64,000 bases of DNA from JACVRW01 sp963837445. Lineage in GTDB: Bacteria > Actinomycetota > Thermoleophilia > Solirubrobacterales > Thermoleophilaceae. The notes beneath the pieces were generated by a model that had not been told where the DNA came from, ran no database searches, and worked only from the letters and a program-made list of their open reading frames with translations. The translations under genes were made by a program, and so were the position numbers. This document shows, one piece after another, positions 16,866-25,284 of this stretch. Within the stretch, counting starts at the first letter, position 1. Each line of letters opens with the position of its first letter. The stretch lies in the NCBI GenBank assembly GCA_963837445.1, contig CAWINK010000003.1, forward strand, positions 248,001-312,000, written 5' to 3'.

Positions 16866-17604
16866 CGGCGAATGCGCTCAGCGCGGCTCGGGCGTCAGGC
16901 TGGTCGAAGAGGCGCACGCAGTGCTGGGTCTCGCGGTCCATCGCGGCGGGCAGCAGCGGGCCGAAGCGTTCGTTCAGCATCGCCTTCGTGGCCGCCACCG
17001 CGTCTCGCGATGTCCGCGAGAAGGTCCCCGCCCAGTGCTTGATGCGCCTGTCGAGCTCCGCCGGAGCCACGACCTCTGTGGCGAAGCCGTGCTCGCGCGC
17101 CCATTCGGCGTCGCGCTCCTCGCCGCTGAGAAGCAGCGTCCGAGCGGCGGTTTCGCCAAGGACCTCCGGCAGCAGGAGCGTTCCTGCGTTGCTCGCCACA
17201 AGACCGATTCCGACCTCCGGGGTGAGCAGGCGCACCCGGTTGCTGCAGAGCCGGAGGTCGCAGCTCGCGGCGAACTCGAGTGCGCCGCCCACGCACACGC
17301 CGTCCACCACGGCCACCACCGGCACCGGTGCGGCCAGGACCACGCGCGTCATGCGCTGGAAGGCCTCGATCGTCTCCGCCCACGCGGCAGTGTCGGCCTC
17401 GATCGCCGCCTGCAGGTCATCGCCGGCAGAGAAGTGGCCGCCGGCTCCGCGCACCGCGATCAGGCGAACCTCCTCGTCGCGCCCTGCCACCTCGATCTCG
17501 GCGGCGATCGCGGTCATCGTGGGCAGGTCCCATGCATTGCGGCGGTCCTGGCGGTCCCAGGTGATCACCCTGGCTGCGCCGATGTCGGCGGTCGTGACGG
17601 TCAT
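16831..17604 (-). CDS. Enoyl-CoA hydratase/isomerase (crotonase family)
   Basis: About 257 aa, ATG 17604 overlapping the upstream stop (ATGA). Crotonase fold with oxyanion-hole segments GHFSAGDDLQA and DGVCVGGALEFAASCDLRL, and TPEVGIGLVASNAGT. Both acidic positions expected for hydratases (E in GGALEF, E in TPEVG) are present, so hydratase activity is possible. It is the last gene of a five-gene operon with hydantoinase, carbamoylase and a PaaK-like ligase. Odd: the last ten residues (KPSEKGQTPT) and the stop are encoded by a REP unit, so the original C-terminus was replaced or extended by repeat insertion. Confidence 0.87.
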   Translation of the reverse strand: MTVTTADIGAARVITWDRQDRRNAWDLPTMTAIAAEIEVAGRDEEVRLIAVRGAGGHFSAGDDLQAAIEADTAAWAETIEAFQRMTRVVLAAPVPVVAVVDGVCVGGALEFAASCDLRLCSNRVRLLTPEVGIGLVASNAGTLLLPEVLGETAARTLLLSGEERDAEWAREHGFATEVVAPAELDRRIKHWAGTFSRTSRDAVAATKAMLNERFGPLLPAAMDRETQHCVRLFDQPDARAALSAFAAKPSEKGQTPT

Positions 17605-18872
17605 CCGGCAGGCTCCTTCCTCAGGGTCTCCACTGCTTCGGGCAGCGGGTCCCCGCGGGCTGTGCGATGGACGATGCGAGTCTTGTGCTCGGCCACGGGC
17701 AGCGACCCCGGCTCGAGCCGTGTGAGTGCGAAACGGGCGCGCAGCGCGGCATGGAGGCGCTCCGTGATGTCCGCGAGGTCCAGGTCCGCCGGCGCCTCCA
17801 CGTACAGCCGCAGCGGCGGTACCACCGGGTCGCCTTCCGCCACCACGCAGTGGCGGCCCAGCCGCGACTCGGTGGCGAGGACCGCGCTGATCGCCTGCGG
17901 GTAGACGTTCACGGCCTGGACGCGCAGCATGTCGTCGCGCCGGCCGTCGATGCGGATTCGCGGCGAGCTGCGCCCGCATGCGCAGGGCGAGGTCCACACG
18001 CGGCCGAGGTCGCCCGAGCGGTAGCGCAGCAGCGGCGAGGCCTCGCGGCGCAGGTGGGTCCACACGAGCTCGCCGCTCGCGCCGTCCTCCAGCTCGAGCG
18101 GCGTCCCACTGTCCGGGTCGACCAATTCGAGCAGCGCGTGCTCGCCGACGGTGAGATGCAGCCCCTCGTCCTCGTCGCACGCGCCGGCCATCGTCGACCA
18201 GATGTCGCTCATGCCGAAGCTGTCGGACACAGTGGCTCCCCAGCCGGTCTCGATCTCGGTGCGCACGGCCTCGAGGCCGGCGCCGGGCTCGCCCGCGGTC
18301 ACGATGTGGCGCAGCCCCAGCTCACGTGGATCCATGCCCGCCTCGCGCGCCCTGGCGGCGAGGTAGGCGGGGAACGAGAGGGTGCCGAAGATGGCGGTGA
18401 TGCCGAGCTGTGGGATCAGCTCGAGCAGCCGCCGCGATTGACCAGTTCCCACCGGCACGACCGTCGCGCCGCTCGCCTCGAGGGCCATGTGGTCGGCGAT
18501 CCCGCCCGCATACAGCGCGTAGTTGAGGCAGTGGGCCACGATGTCATCCGGCCTCACGCCCGCGATGCGGAAGGCCTCGCCGCCCACGGCGCTGTTCGCC
18601 TCGTGGTCGCGCTGCGTGAAGCCCACGGCCACCGGTTCGCCGGTGGTGCCCGAGGTCACGTGCACGCGCACGAGCCGCTCGAGTGGCGCGCACAGGTGCG
18701 GCCCGAAGGGCGGCTCGCGCCGCTGGCCCTCGCGCAGCTCCTCCTTCGTGGTGAAGGGCAGGTGGTGAAGGTCGGCGGTGGTGTGCACGTGCTCGCGTAC
18801 GCCGCGCAGGCGCTCGCGGTAGAAGTGGCTGGACGCCTCGAGGTAGGCGAGCTGGTCCCCTAAGGCGCTCAC
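17601..18872 (-). CDS. PaaK-like AMP-forming acyl-CoA ligase
   Basis: About 423 aa from GTG 18872 (overlap GTGA with the upstream gene), the usual length of phenylacetate-CoA ligases. ATP-binding P-loop-like motif VHVTSGTTGEPVAVGFTQRD, a middle motif DSFGMSDIWSTMAGAC, and the C-terminal hinge region RYRSGDLGRVW..IDGRRDDMLRVQAVNVYPQAI, with a Cys-rich CACGRSS as in PaaK. It activates a carboxylic acid to its CoA thioester. The neighbours suggest that the acid derives from a cyclic ureide (for example a beta- or alpha-amino acid or a derived aryl acid), but this is inference. Confidence 0.87.
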   Translation of the reverse strand: MSALGDQLAYLEASSHFYRERLRGVREHVHTTADLHHLPFTTKEELREGQRREPPFGPHLCAPLERLVRVHVTSGTTGEPVAVGFTQRDHEANSAVGGEAFRIAGVRPDDIVAHCLNYALYAGGIADHMALEASGATVVPVGTGQSRRLLELIPQLGITAIFGTLSFPAYLAARAREAGMDPRELGLRHIVTAGEPGAGLEAVRTEIETGWGATVSDSFGMSDIWSTMAGACDEDEGLHLTVGEHALLELVDPDSGTPLELEDGASGELVWTHLRREASPLLRYRSGDLGRVWTSPCACGRSSPRIRIDGRRDDMLRVQAVNVYPQAISAVLATESRLGRHCVVAEGDPVVPPLRLYVEAPADLDLADITERLHAALRARFALTRLEPGSLPVAEHKTRIVHRTARGDPLPEAVETLRKEPAG

Positions 18873-20110
18873 TCGCGCGCGGGCAGGTCGCCGGCCGCTG
18901 CGCTCGCGAGCGTGGCGGCCACGGTGCGGCCGTAGGCCTCGATTGCCACGCGCAGGTCGTCCTCCGGCGTGTCCTCCTCCTTGGTGTGCGACACCGGCGG
19001 CGAGGACGAGGAGAAGATCATCACGGTCGGGATCAGGCGTGCCATCTCGGCGGCGTCGTGGAGCGGTCCGCTTGGGATGGCGGTGTCCTTCCCGCCGGCG
19101 TCCTGGACCGCCTGGCGCGCGAAGCCGATCAGGCGGTCGTCGAACGGGATCGGCGGGATCGACCAGAGGTGCTTGAGCTCGACCTCGCAACCGTGGTCCG
19201 CCGCTGCCTGCTCGCAGCCGGCGCGGGCCTCGGCGAGCATCGCCGCCAGCGTGCCCGGGTCGAGGTGGCGCTGGTCCAGCAGCATCTCCGTGCGGCCGGG
19301 CACCGCGGTCACTACGCCGGGCTCGCTCGTGGCCCCGCCGACGGTGCAGACCCCGTCGTGCTCGAACCCGACGTCGCGGATCGCGAGTGCTGCCTGCGCG
19401 GTTGCCATGAAGGTGTCGTGCCGCATCGGCATCGGCGTGGCGCCCGCGTGGGCGGTCTCGCCTGTGAACACGGCCAGATGGCGCTCCACGCCGAAGGTCC
19501 CGAGCACGGTCGCCGCCGGCTCGCCGCGGCTCTCGAGCACGGGCCCCTGCTCGATGTGCAGCTCGAGGTAGGCGCGCGCGCCGCGTAGCTGGCCGCTCGA
19601 CTCGTGCACGCGCGACAGGTCCACGTCGTAGCGTGCCACCACGTCCTCGAGGCGCTCGCCCTCGCGGTCGCGCAGATCGCGCACCTCGTCCACTTCGAGC
19701 GTGCCGGAGCAGGCCGAGGAGCCGAACAGGCTGCGCCCGAAGCGAGCGCCCTCCTCGTCGGCCCAGTCCACGAGCCGCAGGCCCACCGGCGGCCGCCCGC
19801 TCTCCGCCTGCGAGCGCAGGGCCTCGAGCGCCGTGAACTCGCCGAGTGCGCCGTCCAGCCACCCGCCGGCCGGCACGGAGTCCACGTGCGAGCCGACGAT
19901 CACGAAGCCCTCCTGCTCGCCCGGAAGGTCCGCCCAGAGGTTCCCGGCGGCGTCCACCGACACCTCGACCGGAAGCTCGTCCAGCCGCGAGCGCAGGAAC
20001 TCCCGCGCCCGCGCCCACTCGTCGGTCCAGCACACGCGCCGCGCACCCTCCGGGCCGCCGGTGAGGCGTGCCAGCTCGCGCAGGTCCTCGAGGACGCGGT
20101 CGGCGTTCAC
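18869..20110 (-). CDS. N-carbamoyl amino acid / allantoate amidohydrolase (M20 family)
   Basis: About 413 aa from GTG 20110 (4-base overlap). M20-type di-metal hydrolase of the hydantoinase/carbamoylase type: GSHVDSVPAGGWLDGALGEFTALEALR (first metal ligands), VDWADEEGARFGRSLFGSSACSG (EE pair), YLELHIEQGPVLES, GETAHAGATPMPMRHD, and HDAAEMARLIPTVMIF near the end. It would remove CO2 and NH3 from an N-carbamoyl amino acid or beta-ureido acid made by the hydantoinase encoded just upstream. Cytoplasmic. High similarity in motif order leaves the substrate (L-carbamoyl, beta-ureidopropionate, allantoate) undecided. Confidence 0.9.
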   Translation of the reverse strand: MNADRVLEDLRELARLTGGPEGARRVCWTDEWARAREFLRSRLDELPVEVSVDAAGNLWADLPGEQEGFVIVGSHVDSVPAGGWLDGALGEFTALEALRSQAESGRPPVGLRLVDWADEEGARFGRSLFGSSACSGTLEVDEVRDLRDREGERLEDVVARYDVDLSRVHESSGQLRGARAYLELHIEQGPVLESRGEPAATVLGTFGVERHLAVFTGETAHAGATPMPMRHDTFMATAQAALAIRDVGFEHDGVCTVGGATSEPGVVTAVPGRTEMLLDQRHLDPGTLAAMLAEARAGCEQAAADHGCEVELKHLWSIPPIPFDDRLIGFARQAVQDAGGKDTAIPSGPLHDAAEMARLIPTVMIFSSSSPPVSHTKEEDTPEDDLRVAIEAYGRTVAATLASAAAGDLPARE

Positions 20111-21492
20111 GAGGCCACTGCGGCGTGCGCGCCCAGCGAACGTGGCACGAAGCGCCCGTGCCCGGGTTCCGTCCGGATCTCGCCCCGGTCGTAGACCATG
20201 GTTCCGCGGCAGAGGGTGTGGCGCACGCTGCCCGTGGAGCTCTCGCCCTCGAACAGGTCGTAGTCGACGTTCATGTGCGACGTGCGCGTGGAGAACTCGA
20301 ACGGCGTCGAGGGATCGAAGATCACGAGATCGGCGTCCATCCCGGGCGCGATCGATCCCTTCCGGGCCAGTCCGAAGCGCTGGGCGATCGCGGTCGAGGT
20401 CATGTCGACGAGCTCGTTCGGCGTGATCCGCCCTGACTCCACCCCGAGGTCCCACAGCTTCACCAGGCGGTGCTGGATCATCGCCAGCCCGTTGGGGATC
20501 TTCGAGAAGTCGTCTCGCCCGAGCGCCTTCTGCTCGCTGTTGAACGGGCAGTGGTCGGTCGAGACGCTCTCGAGCACGCCGCGGTCGAGCGCGGCCCACA
20601 GCAGCTCCTGGTTGTGCGCCTCGCGCAGCGGCGGCGAGCAGACGTAGCGAGCGCCCTCGAAGTCGGGCCGCTCGAGGTCGTGGACCGTGTTGGTGAGGTA
20701 CTGGAGGCAGGTCTCGCCGGACACGTTCACGCCGCGCGCCTGGCCGGCGGCGATCTCGTCGGCCGCGAGGCCGCAGGTCACGTGCACGATGTAGACGCCG
20801 GCGCCGGCCTGCTCGGCGAGCCGGACCGAGCGGCTCGTGGCCTCGGCCTCGACCGATTCCGGCCGGGTGAGCGCGTGGTGGATCGGATCGGTCTGCCCCG
20901 CGGCCAGCGCGCGCTCGACGAGCACGTCGATGACCCAGCCGTTCTCGCAGTGGACCATCGTGAGCGCGCCGAGGTCGCGCGTGTGCTCCAGCACCCGGAA
21001 GAAGAGGTCGTCGGTGACCATGAGGACGCCCTTGTAGGCGAGGAAGACCTTGAAGGTGCAGATGCCCTCCTCGACCATCGGCTCCATGTCGGCGAACGTG
21101 CCCTCGTCGGCCTGGGTGATCGCCATGTGGAACCCGTAGTCCACGTGCGCGGCGCCGTCGGCGCGGCCGCGCCACTCGTCCAGCGAGGAGCGCAGTCCGT
21201 CCGGGTGCTGCTGGATCACGAAGTCGACGATGCAGGTGGTGCCGCCCGCCGCGGCGGCCCGAGTTCCGCTGTCGTAGTCGTCGATCGAGTGCGTGCCGCC
21301 GAACGGCATCGCCATGTGCGTGTGGTTGTCGATCAGCCCCGGCAGCACGTAGCAGCCGCTGGCGTCGATCAGCTCGGCGTCCACGTCGCCGAGCGAGCCG
21401 ACCGCGACGATCTCCTCGCCGTCGATCAGCACGTCAGCCACCGATGAGTTCGTGGCGGTCACCACCGTGCCGCCCTGGACGAGCTTTCTCAT
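20107..21492 (-). CDS. Dihydropyrimidinase / D-hydantoinase
   Basis: About 461 aa, ATG 21492 overlapping the upstream stop. Metal ligands of the cyclic amidohydrolase superfamily are all visible: DNHTHM (His57, His59), the lysine to be carbamylated in CTFKVFLAYKG (about Lys148), HCENG, HVTCG and the Asp in STDHCPF. Length and motifs fit hydantoinases/dihydropyrimidinases, which open cyclic diamides (dihydrouracil, 5-substituted hydantoins) to N-carbamoyl acids. Immediately followed by a matching carbamoylase, which fixes the two-step logic. Confidence 0.92.
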   Translation of the reverse strand: MRKLVQGGTVVTATNSSVADVLIDGEEIVAVGSLGDVDAELIDASGCYVLPGLIDNHTHMAMPFGGTHSIDDYDSGTRAAAAGGTTCIVDFVIQQHPDGLRSSLDEWRGRADGAAHVDYGFHMAITQADEGTFADMEPMVEEGICTFKVFLAYKGVLMVTDDLFFRVLEHTRDLGALTMVHCENGWVIDVLVERALAAGQTDPIHHALTRPESVEAEATSRSVRLAEQAGAGVYIVHVTCGLAADEIAAGQARGVNVSGETCLQYLTNTVHDLERPDFEGARYVCSPPLREAHNQELLWAALDRGVLESVSTDHCPFNSEQKALGRDDFSKIPNGLAMIQHRLVKLWDLGVESGRITPNELVDMTSTAIAQRFGLARKGSIAPGMDADLVIFDPSTPFEFSTRTSHMNVDYDLFEGESSTGSVRHTLCRGTMVYDRGEIRTEPGHGRFVPRSLGAHAAVAS

Positions 21493-22520
21493 GCTGCACC
21501 TCCAGTCACGCCTGCGAAGCGCGGGATGATCTCGCGGCCGTAGGTCTCGAGCGTCTGCTCCTGGCCCTCGGTCATGAGGTAGATGTTGAACTGGTCGACG
21601 CCGATCGACTCGAGCTGCGCCAGCTTCTCCGCGGCCTGCTCGACGGTGCCGAGCACGCAGAAGCGGTCGCAGATCTCATCGCTCACGAACGCGCCGTGCT
21701 TAGCGCCGACGCGGGAGTGCTCGTCGTAGTCGTAGCCGGTGCGGTCCGGCACGTAGTCGGTCAGCGCGGTGGGCACCACGGAGCCGTCGCTGCCGTAGCG
21801 CTTGATCAGGTCGCGCACGTGGTTGGACACCATCGCCGGGAACCAGCGCACCTGCTCGCGCGCGCCCGCGATGTCGTCGGAGATGTGGCTCGGTGCGCAC
21901 ACGATGCACTTGAGCTGCGCGGGATCGCGGCCCGCTTCCTCGGCCGCCGCGCGGGCGGTGCCCATGGTCCACTGGATGATGTCGGGATCGGCGAGCTGGA
22001 TGATCACGCCGTCGCCGTAGCGCCCGGCCAGGCCCAGCACTCGCGGCCCGTAGCCGGCCACGTGCATCTCGATCGGCGGCAGCTCCGGACGCACCCAGCC
22101 GAGCTGGAGGTCGGTGTCGTTCCAGTGCACGCTCTCGCCGTTCATGAACGGCTTGATCATCCGGATGGCCTCCTCGAACTTGGCCACCGGCACCGGCTTC
22201 TGGTTGATGTAGCGCCGCGCCGAGTCGCCGCGGCCGATTCCCATCACCATGCGGCCGTTCGAGATGTCCTGGAGCGTCGCGTACGAGCTCGCCACCACCG
22301 TCGGGTCGCGCGTGCCCGGGTTCGTGACCATGTGGCCGAGCTTGATCCGCTCGGTGGCCGCCGCCGCGAGCGCGAGTGTTGGGGTGGACTCCTGCCACAG
22401 GACGTGGGAGTCGTAGGTCCAGCCGTACTCGAAGCCCTGCCCCTCCGCGAGCTGGAGCAGCTCGATCAGGCGCTGGTAGGGCGGGTCGGGCAGGACGGTG
22501 ACGCCAAAGCTCAGTGCCAT
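21489..22520 (-). CDS. LLM-class (probably F420-dependent) oxidoreductase
   Basis: About 343 aa, ATG start. Bacterial luciferase-like TIM-barrel: MALSFGVTVLPDPPYQRLIELLQLAEGQGFEYGWTYDSHVLW, then IKLGHMVTNPGTRDPTVVASSYATLQDISNGRMVMGIGRGDSARR, typical of mer-like F420 enzymes. I recall a subfamily of this class found beside dihydropyrimidinases (CPS_4043 type), and the placement here (4-base overlap with the hydantoinase) fits it. A reductive step that forms or uses a dihydropyrimidine is the likely role. First gene of the ureide operon; the AAA ATPase ends only 22 bases upstream on the same strand. Confidence 0.85.
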   Translation of the reverse strand: MALSFGVTVLPDPPYQRLIELLQLAEGQGFEYGWTYDSHVLWQESTPTLALAAAATERIKLGHMVTNPGTRDPTVVASSYATLQDISNGRMVMGIGRGDSARRYINQKPVPVAKFEEAIRMIKPFMNGESVHWNDTDLQLGWVRPELPPIEMHVAGYGPRVLGLAGRYGDGVIIQLADPDIIQWTMGTARAAAEEAGRDPAQLKCIVCAPSHISDDIAGAREQVRWFPAMVSNHVRDLIKRYGSDGSVVPTALTDYVPDRTGYDYDEHSRVGAKHGAFVSDEICDRFCVLGTVEQAAEKLAQLESIGVDQFNIYLMTEGQEQTLETYGREIIPRFAGVTGGAA

Positions 22521-22542
22521 GGCGTCACGGTACGGGAAGAGC

Positions 22543-23697
22543 TCAGCTCTCGTATCTCTGGACCCATTCCGTGAGGAACGGCTCGGCGATCTGGTACTCG
22601 CCGCGTTGCGCTCTCTTCACCAGCTCTCCGCGCTCGAGCGCCTTGAGCGCGGTCTGGACCGTGGGTGTTGGCGGCAGGGCGTGGCGGCGTTGATAGTCGC
22701 TGCTCAGCGGCCGCCCGGGGCTCTCCTGCGCGAGGGCCTGGAGCACGCGTTTCTGCGCGGACGACACGCCCTCCCAGATCAGGCTGAAGTGCGAGTGCTC
22801 GGAGCGCAGGGTGGCGTCCAGCGCGGCATCGATGGTCGCGAGGTCCGCCGTCTCGCCCGGGGGCGTGCCCTCCCAGAGGAAGTAGAGAAGCTCCTGCGTG
22901 GCGTATGGATGGCCGCCCGTCAGCTCGAGTGCCCTCGCGCACGCATCGCGGTCGAGCTGCTTGCCGGTCTCCTCGAACCTGGCGAGCGCGTAGGGCGCGA
23001 AGAGATCCGGCGGGATCACGTCCAGCTCCGTCTGCTTCGCGCTGCGCCAGAACGGCTCGTTCTCGTCATTGAAGATCTGACGCATCATGTGGCGCTTGCT
23101 GCCGAGATAGATGTGGGCGACCTCGGGCTGCTCCTGAAACACCGAGCGCATCAGCTTGATCAGCCCGGGGTCGATGTCCACCACCTCCTGAAACTCGTCG
23201 AGCACCAGGACCACGCGGCGCTCGCGCTCAGCCGCGATCCGGCCAAGCGTGGTGAAGAGCTCCTCGAGCGTGGCGTCGATGTCCTCCTGTGCGGCCCGAG
23301 CGTCGAAGGAGAAGGACACTGCACCGTCGTTCGGATTGATCGTGATGGTCGGCTTCAGTCGCAGGTCCGCGAAGACCTTGAGGCGCTCCTTGGCGTTCCA
23401 CAGGCGAGTGGCCAGCTCCTCGTGGATCGTCTTCGCCAGCTTCGCGGCAAGCTGGTCTTTGGTCGGCGTGCGCATCAGGTCCACCTGCGCTACGAGCACG
23501 TCGTCCTTCACGAGCTCTTGGGCCACTCGCCAGACGAGCGACGACTTGCCGTAGCGGCGCGGCGCGAAGACCACGACGTCCTGGCCGTTACGGGCGTCGG
23601 CTACAAGACTCGCGATCTCGTCCTGGCGATCCGTGAAGGCCTCGTCCAGGGCGAGCGGGCCGAACCTGAAGGGGTTCGTGGGGGGCTTTGGTGCCAT
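22543..23697 (-). CDS. AAA ATPase (archaeal-ATPase / ATPase_2-like)
   Basis: About 384 aa, ATG 23697. Walker A APRRYGKSSL near residue 45, Walker B RRVVLVLDEFQEVV, sensor-like YLGSKRH, and a C-terminal winged-helix-like segment (SSAQKRVLQALAQESPGRPLSSDYQRRHALPPTPTVQTALKALERGELV). This architecture matches the COG1672-type ATPases common in archaea, whose role is unclear; many occur as stand-alone mobile or stress-linked genes. The promoter region is strikingly AT-rich with a 9-base inverted repeat (23703-23739), unlike anything else in the window, which hints at horizontal transfer or autoregulation. Confidence 0.83.
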   Translation of the reverse strand: MAPKPPTNPFRFGPLALDEAFTDRQDEIASLVADARNGQDVVVFAPRRYGKSSLVWRVAQELVKDDVLVAQVDLMRTPTKDQLAAKLAKTIHEELATRLWNAKERLKVFADLRLKPTITINPNDGAVSFSFDARAAQEDIDATLEELFTTLGRIAAERERRVVLVLDEFQEVVDIDPGLIKLMRSVFQEQPEVAHIYLGSKRHMMRQIFNDENEPFWRSAKQTELDVIPPDLFAPYALARFEETGKQLDRDACARALELTGGHPYATQELLYFLWEGTPPGETADLATIDAALDATLRSEHSHFSLIWEGVSSAQKRVLQALAQESPGRPLSSDYQRRHALPPTPTVQTALKALERGELVKRAQRGEYQIAEPFLTEWVQRYES

Positions 23698-23702
23698 TGG
23701 CG

Positions 23703-23739
23703 CATTATGTTATCGACAATTATGTACTCAAACATAATG
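23703..23739 (-). promoter_or_regulatory. AT-rich inverted repeat upstream of the AAA ATPase gene
   Basis: CATTATGTT (23703-23711) and AACATAATG (23731-23739) are perfect inverted copies separated by 19 bases, with a third partial copy ATTATGT (23719-23725) between them. The 60 bases 23700-23760 are mostly A/T in an otherwise very GC-rich window. This is the promoter side of the ATPase gene; an operator is likely, and the C-terminal winged helix of the ATPase is one candidate binder (inference). Confidence 0.5.
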
Positions 23740-23758
23740 TCTGCCGGAATAATGCTGG

Positions 23759-25237
23759 TTACTCGCGCAACGCGATCAGCCCGCTGGTCACTCCGAGATA
23801 TGCGGTGCCGGTGGGGCCGAGCGCCAGGCCGGCGTAGTTGTTGTTGAAGCCGAGCCCGTTGCCCGCGTAGACCTTGAACACCGTCTGCCCCGTGCGGGCG
23901 CTGATCGCCGTCCAGAAGTACGGCTGCCGGAGCGGCAGCGGGTCGGGGTCGCGCGTGTAGGTGTAGATCAGGCCGGTCCTCGTGGACAGCTTCGGCACGA
24001 CCGTGGGCGCCCGCTCGGTCGTGTTCGTCCAGACCTTCCGGCAGCCCCTGCCGTTCTTCCTCACGTCCACGCGCGCGAAGCCCGGGGTCGTGAGCGCACC
24101 GCTGTTCGGTCCGAACGGGTCCTGGTAGCCGAAGTTGTTCTCCACGTAGAGCGAGCGGCCGTTGGTGATGAGCGAGTTCTCGGTGGCGCTCGCGCCCTTG
24201 TCGAACACCGGCACGCGGCAGACCACCCGCCGCTGCCCCCGCTTCAGCCTGACGGCCTTGCGGTAGACCACGACGTTCATCGGGTCGGCGTTGTCGGTGA
24301 TCGCCACGTAGCCGCCCTTCATGATCGTCGGCGTTGTGCCCGAGCCGGCGTCGGCCTGGCCCGGCTTCACGATGCCGGAGTTGGCGTAGGTGACCTTCCA
24401 CTGCACCTTCGGCTTGCCCCTGCGGGCGCGGAAGCGGTACATCCGCTTGCTCGAGACGATGTAGATCCCGCGCCGGTCGACCGTGAACGAGTTCTGGATG
24501 TCCTCGCCGAGCCGGATGGCGCGGATCCGGCCCGTCTTCGTGTTGAGGATGGCGACCTTGCCGTTCTTCTTCGAGACGAACCAGATGCGGCCCCTGAAGT
24601 CGGGCAGCGCCGAGCTGATGCGCTCGTCGGGCTCGAGCACGCTCGTCAGGTCGTAGTCGCGCAGCTTCGTGATGCTCCGGCCGTCCGGTGAGACCTGAAG
24701 CACGAACAGGTGGCTCGTCTTGGTGGCGCTCCAGATGCGGTCGCGGCCATCGAGGAAGAAGTAGCCGCCACCCGCGAAGTTCTGGTAGGCCTTCGTCCCG
24801 GGCGGGTCGGGCGCGTTCGGCATGTCGTAGGTCGCGAGCAGCTCGAGCGTCTGAGGGTCGATCACCCGCGCCTGCGGCGGCGCGACCAGCGACGGGCAGA
24901 CGGCGACCAGGTACCCGCGTGAGTGGAACGTGAGCGACCCGCACAGCGCCGGCGACATGGCATTGGAGAACGCCACGGGCGAGCGCCCGAGCGGCCCGGG
25001 CCCACGGTAGGCGTCGGTCATCCAGGTGTCGTTGTGGATGTTGCTGCGCGGGTTCGGCGCCATGAACGGGTTACGCGGCGCCTTCGTGTACGCGAGCTTT
25101 ACCGGCGTGGCCGGCGCGCCCTGGTACCTCGGCAGGGTGGTGCCGAGCGGGTCGAGGATCGGCTCGGCGGCAGCGGAGGGCGCGAGCGCGAGGACGAACA
25201 GCGTTACGGCGGCTGAGGTCCAGCGTTTCGGGGACAC
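23759..25237 (-). CDS. Secreted beta-propeller protein (PQQ/NHL-like), function unknown
   Basis: About 492 aa from GTG 25237 (VSPKRWTSAAVTLFVLALAPSAAA), a good signal peptide; earlier in-frame codons run into the neighbouring gene. Repeats such as RVIDPQTLELLATYDMP, GGGYFFLDGRDRIWSATKTSHLFVLQVS, RGRIWFVSKKNGKVAILNTKTGRI, NSFTVDRRGIYIVSSKRMYRF, GYVAITDNADPMNVVVY and GLALGPTGTAYLGVTSGLIAL suggest a seven- or eight-bladed propeller. No catalytic or cofactor motif is seen. Exported, probably periplasmic or surface. 47 bases separate it from the RTX-like gene upstream, so they may be co-transcribed. Confidence 0.72.
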   Translation of the reverse strand: MSPKRWTSAAVTLFVLALAPSAAAEPILDPLGTTLPRYQGAPATPVKLAYTKAPRNPFMAPNPRSNIHNDTWMTDAYRGPGPLGRSPVAFSNAMSPALCGSLTFHSRGYLVAVCPSLVAPPQARVIDPQTLELLATYDMPNAPDPPGTKAYQNFAGGGYFFLDGRDRIWSATKTSHLFVLQVSPDGRSITKLRDYDLTSVLEPDERISSALPDFRGRIWFVSKKNGKVAILNTKTGRIRAIRLGEDIQNSFTVDRRGIYIVSSKRMYRFRARRGKPKVQWKVTYANSGIVKPGQADAGSGTTPTIMKGGYVAITDNADPMNVVVYRKAVRLKRGQRRVVCRVPVFDKGASATENSLITNGRSLYVENNFGYQDPFGPNSGALTTPGFARVDVRKNGRGCRKVWTNTTERAPTVVPKLSTRTGLIYTYTRDPDPLPLRQPYFWTAISARTGQTVFKVYAGNGLGFNNNYAGLALGPTGTAYLGVTSGLIALRE

Positions 25238-25284
25238 GCGGCGAAGATAACCACTTGCCTTTGGCGCGAGCGCCGGTGGGATGC

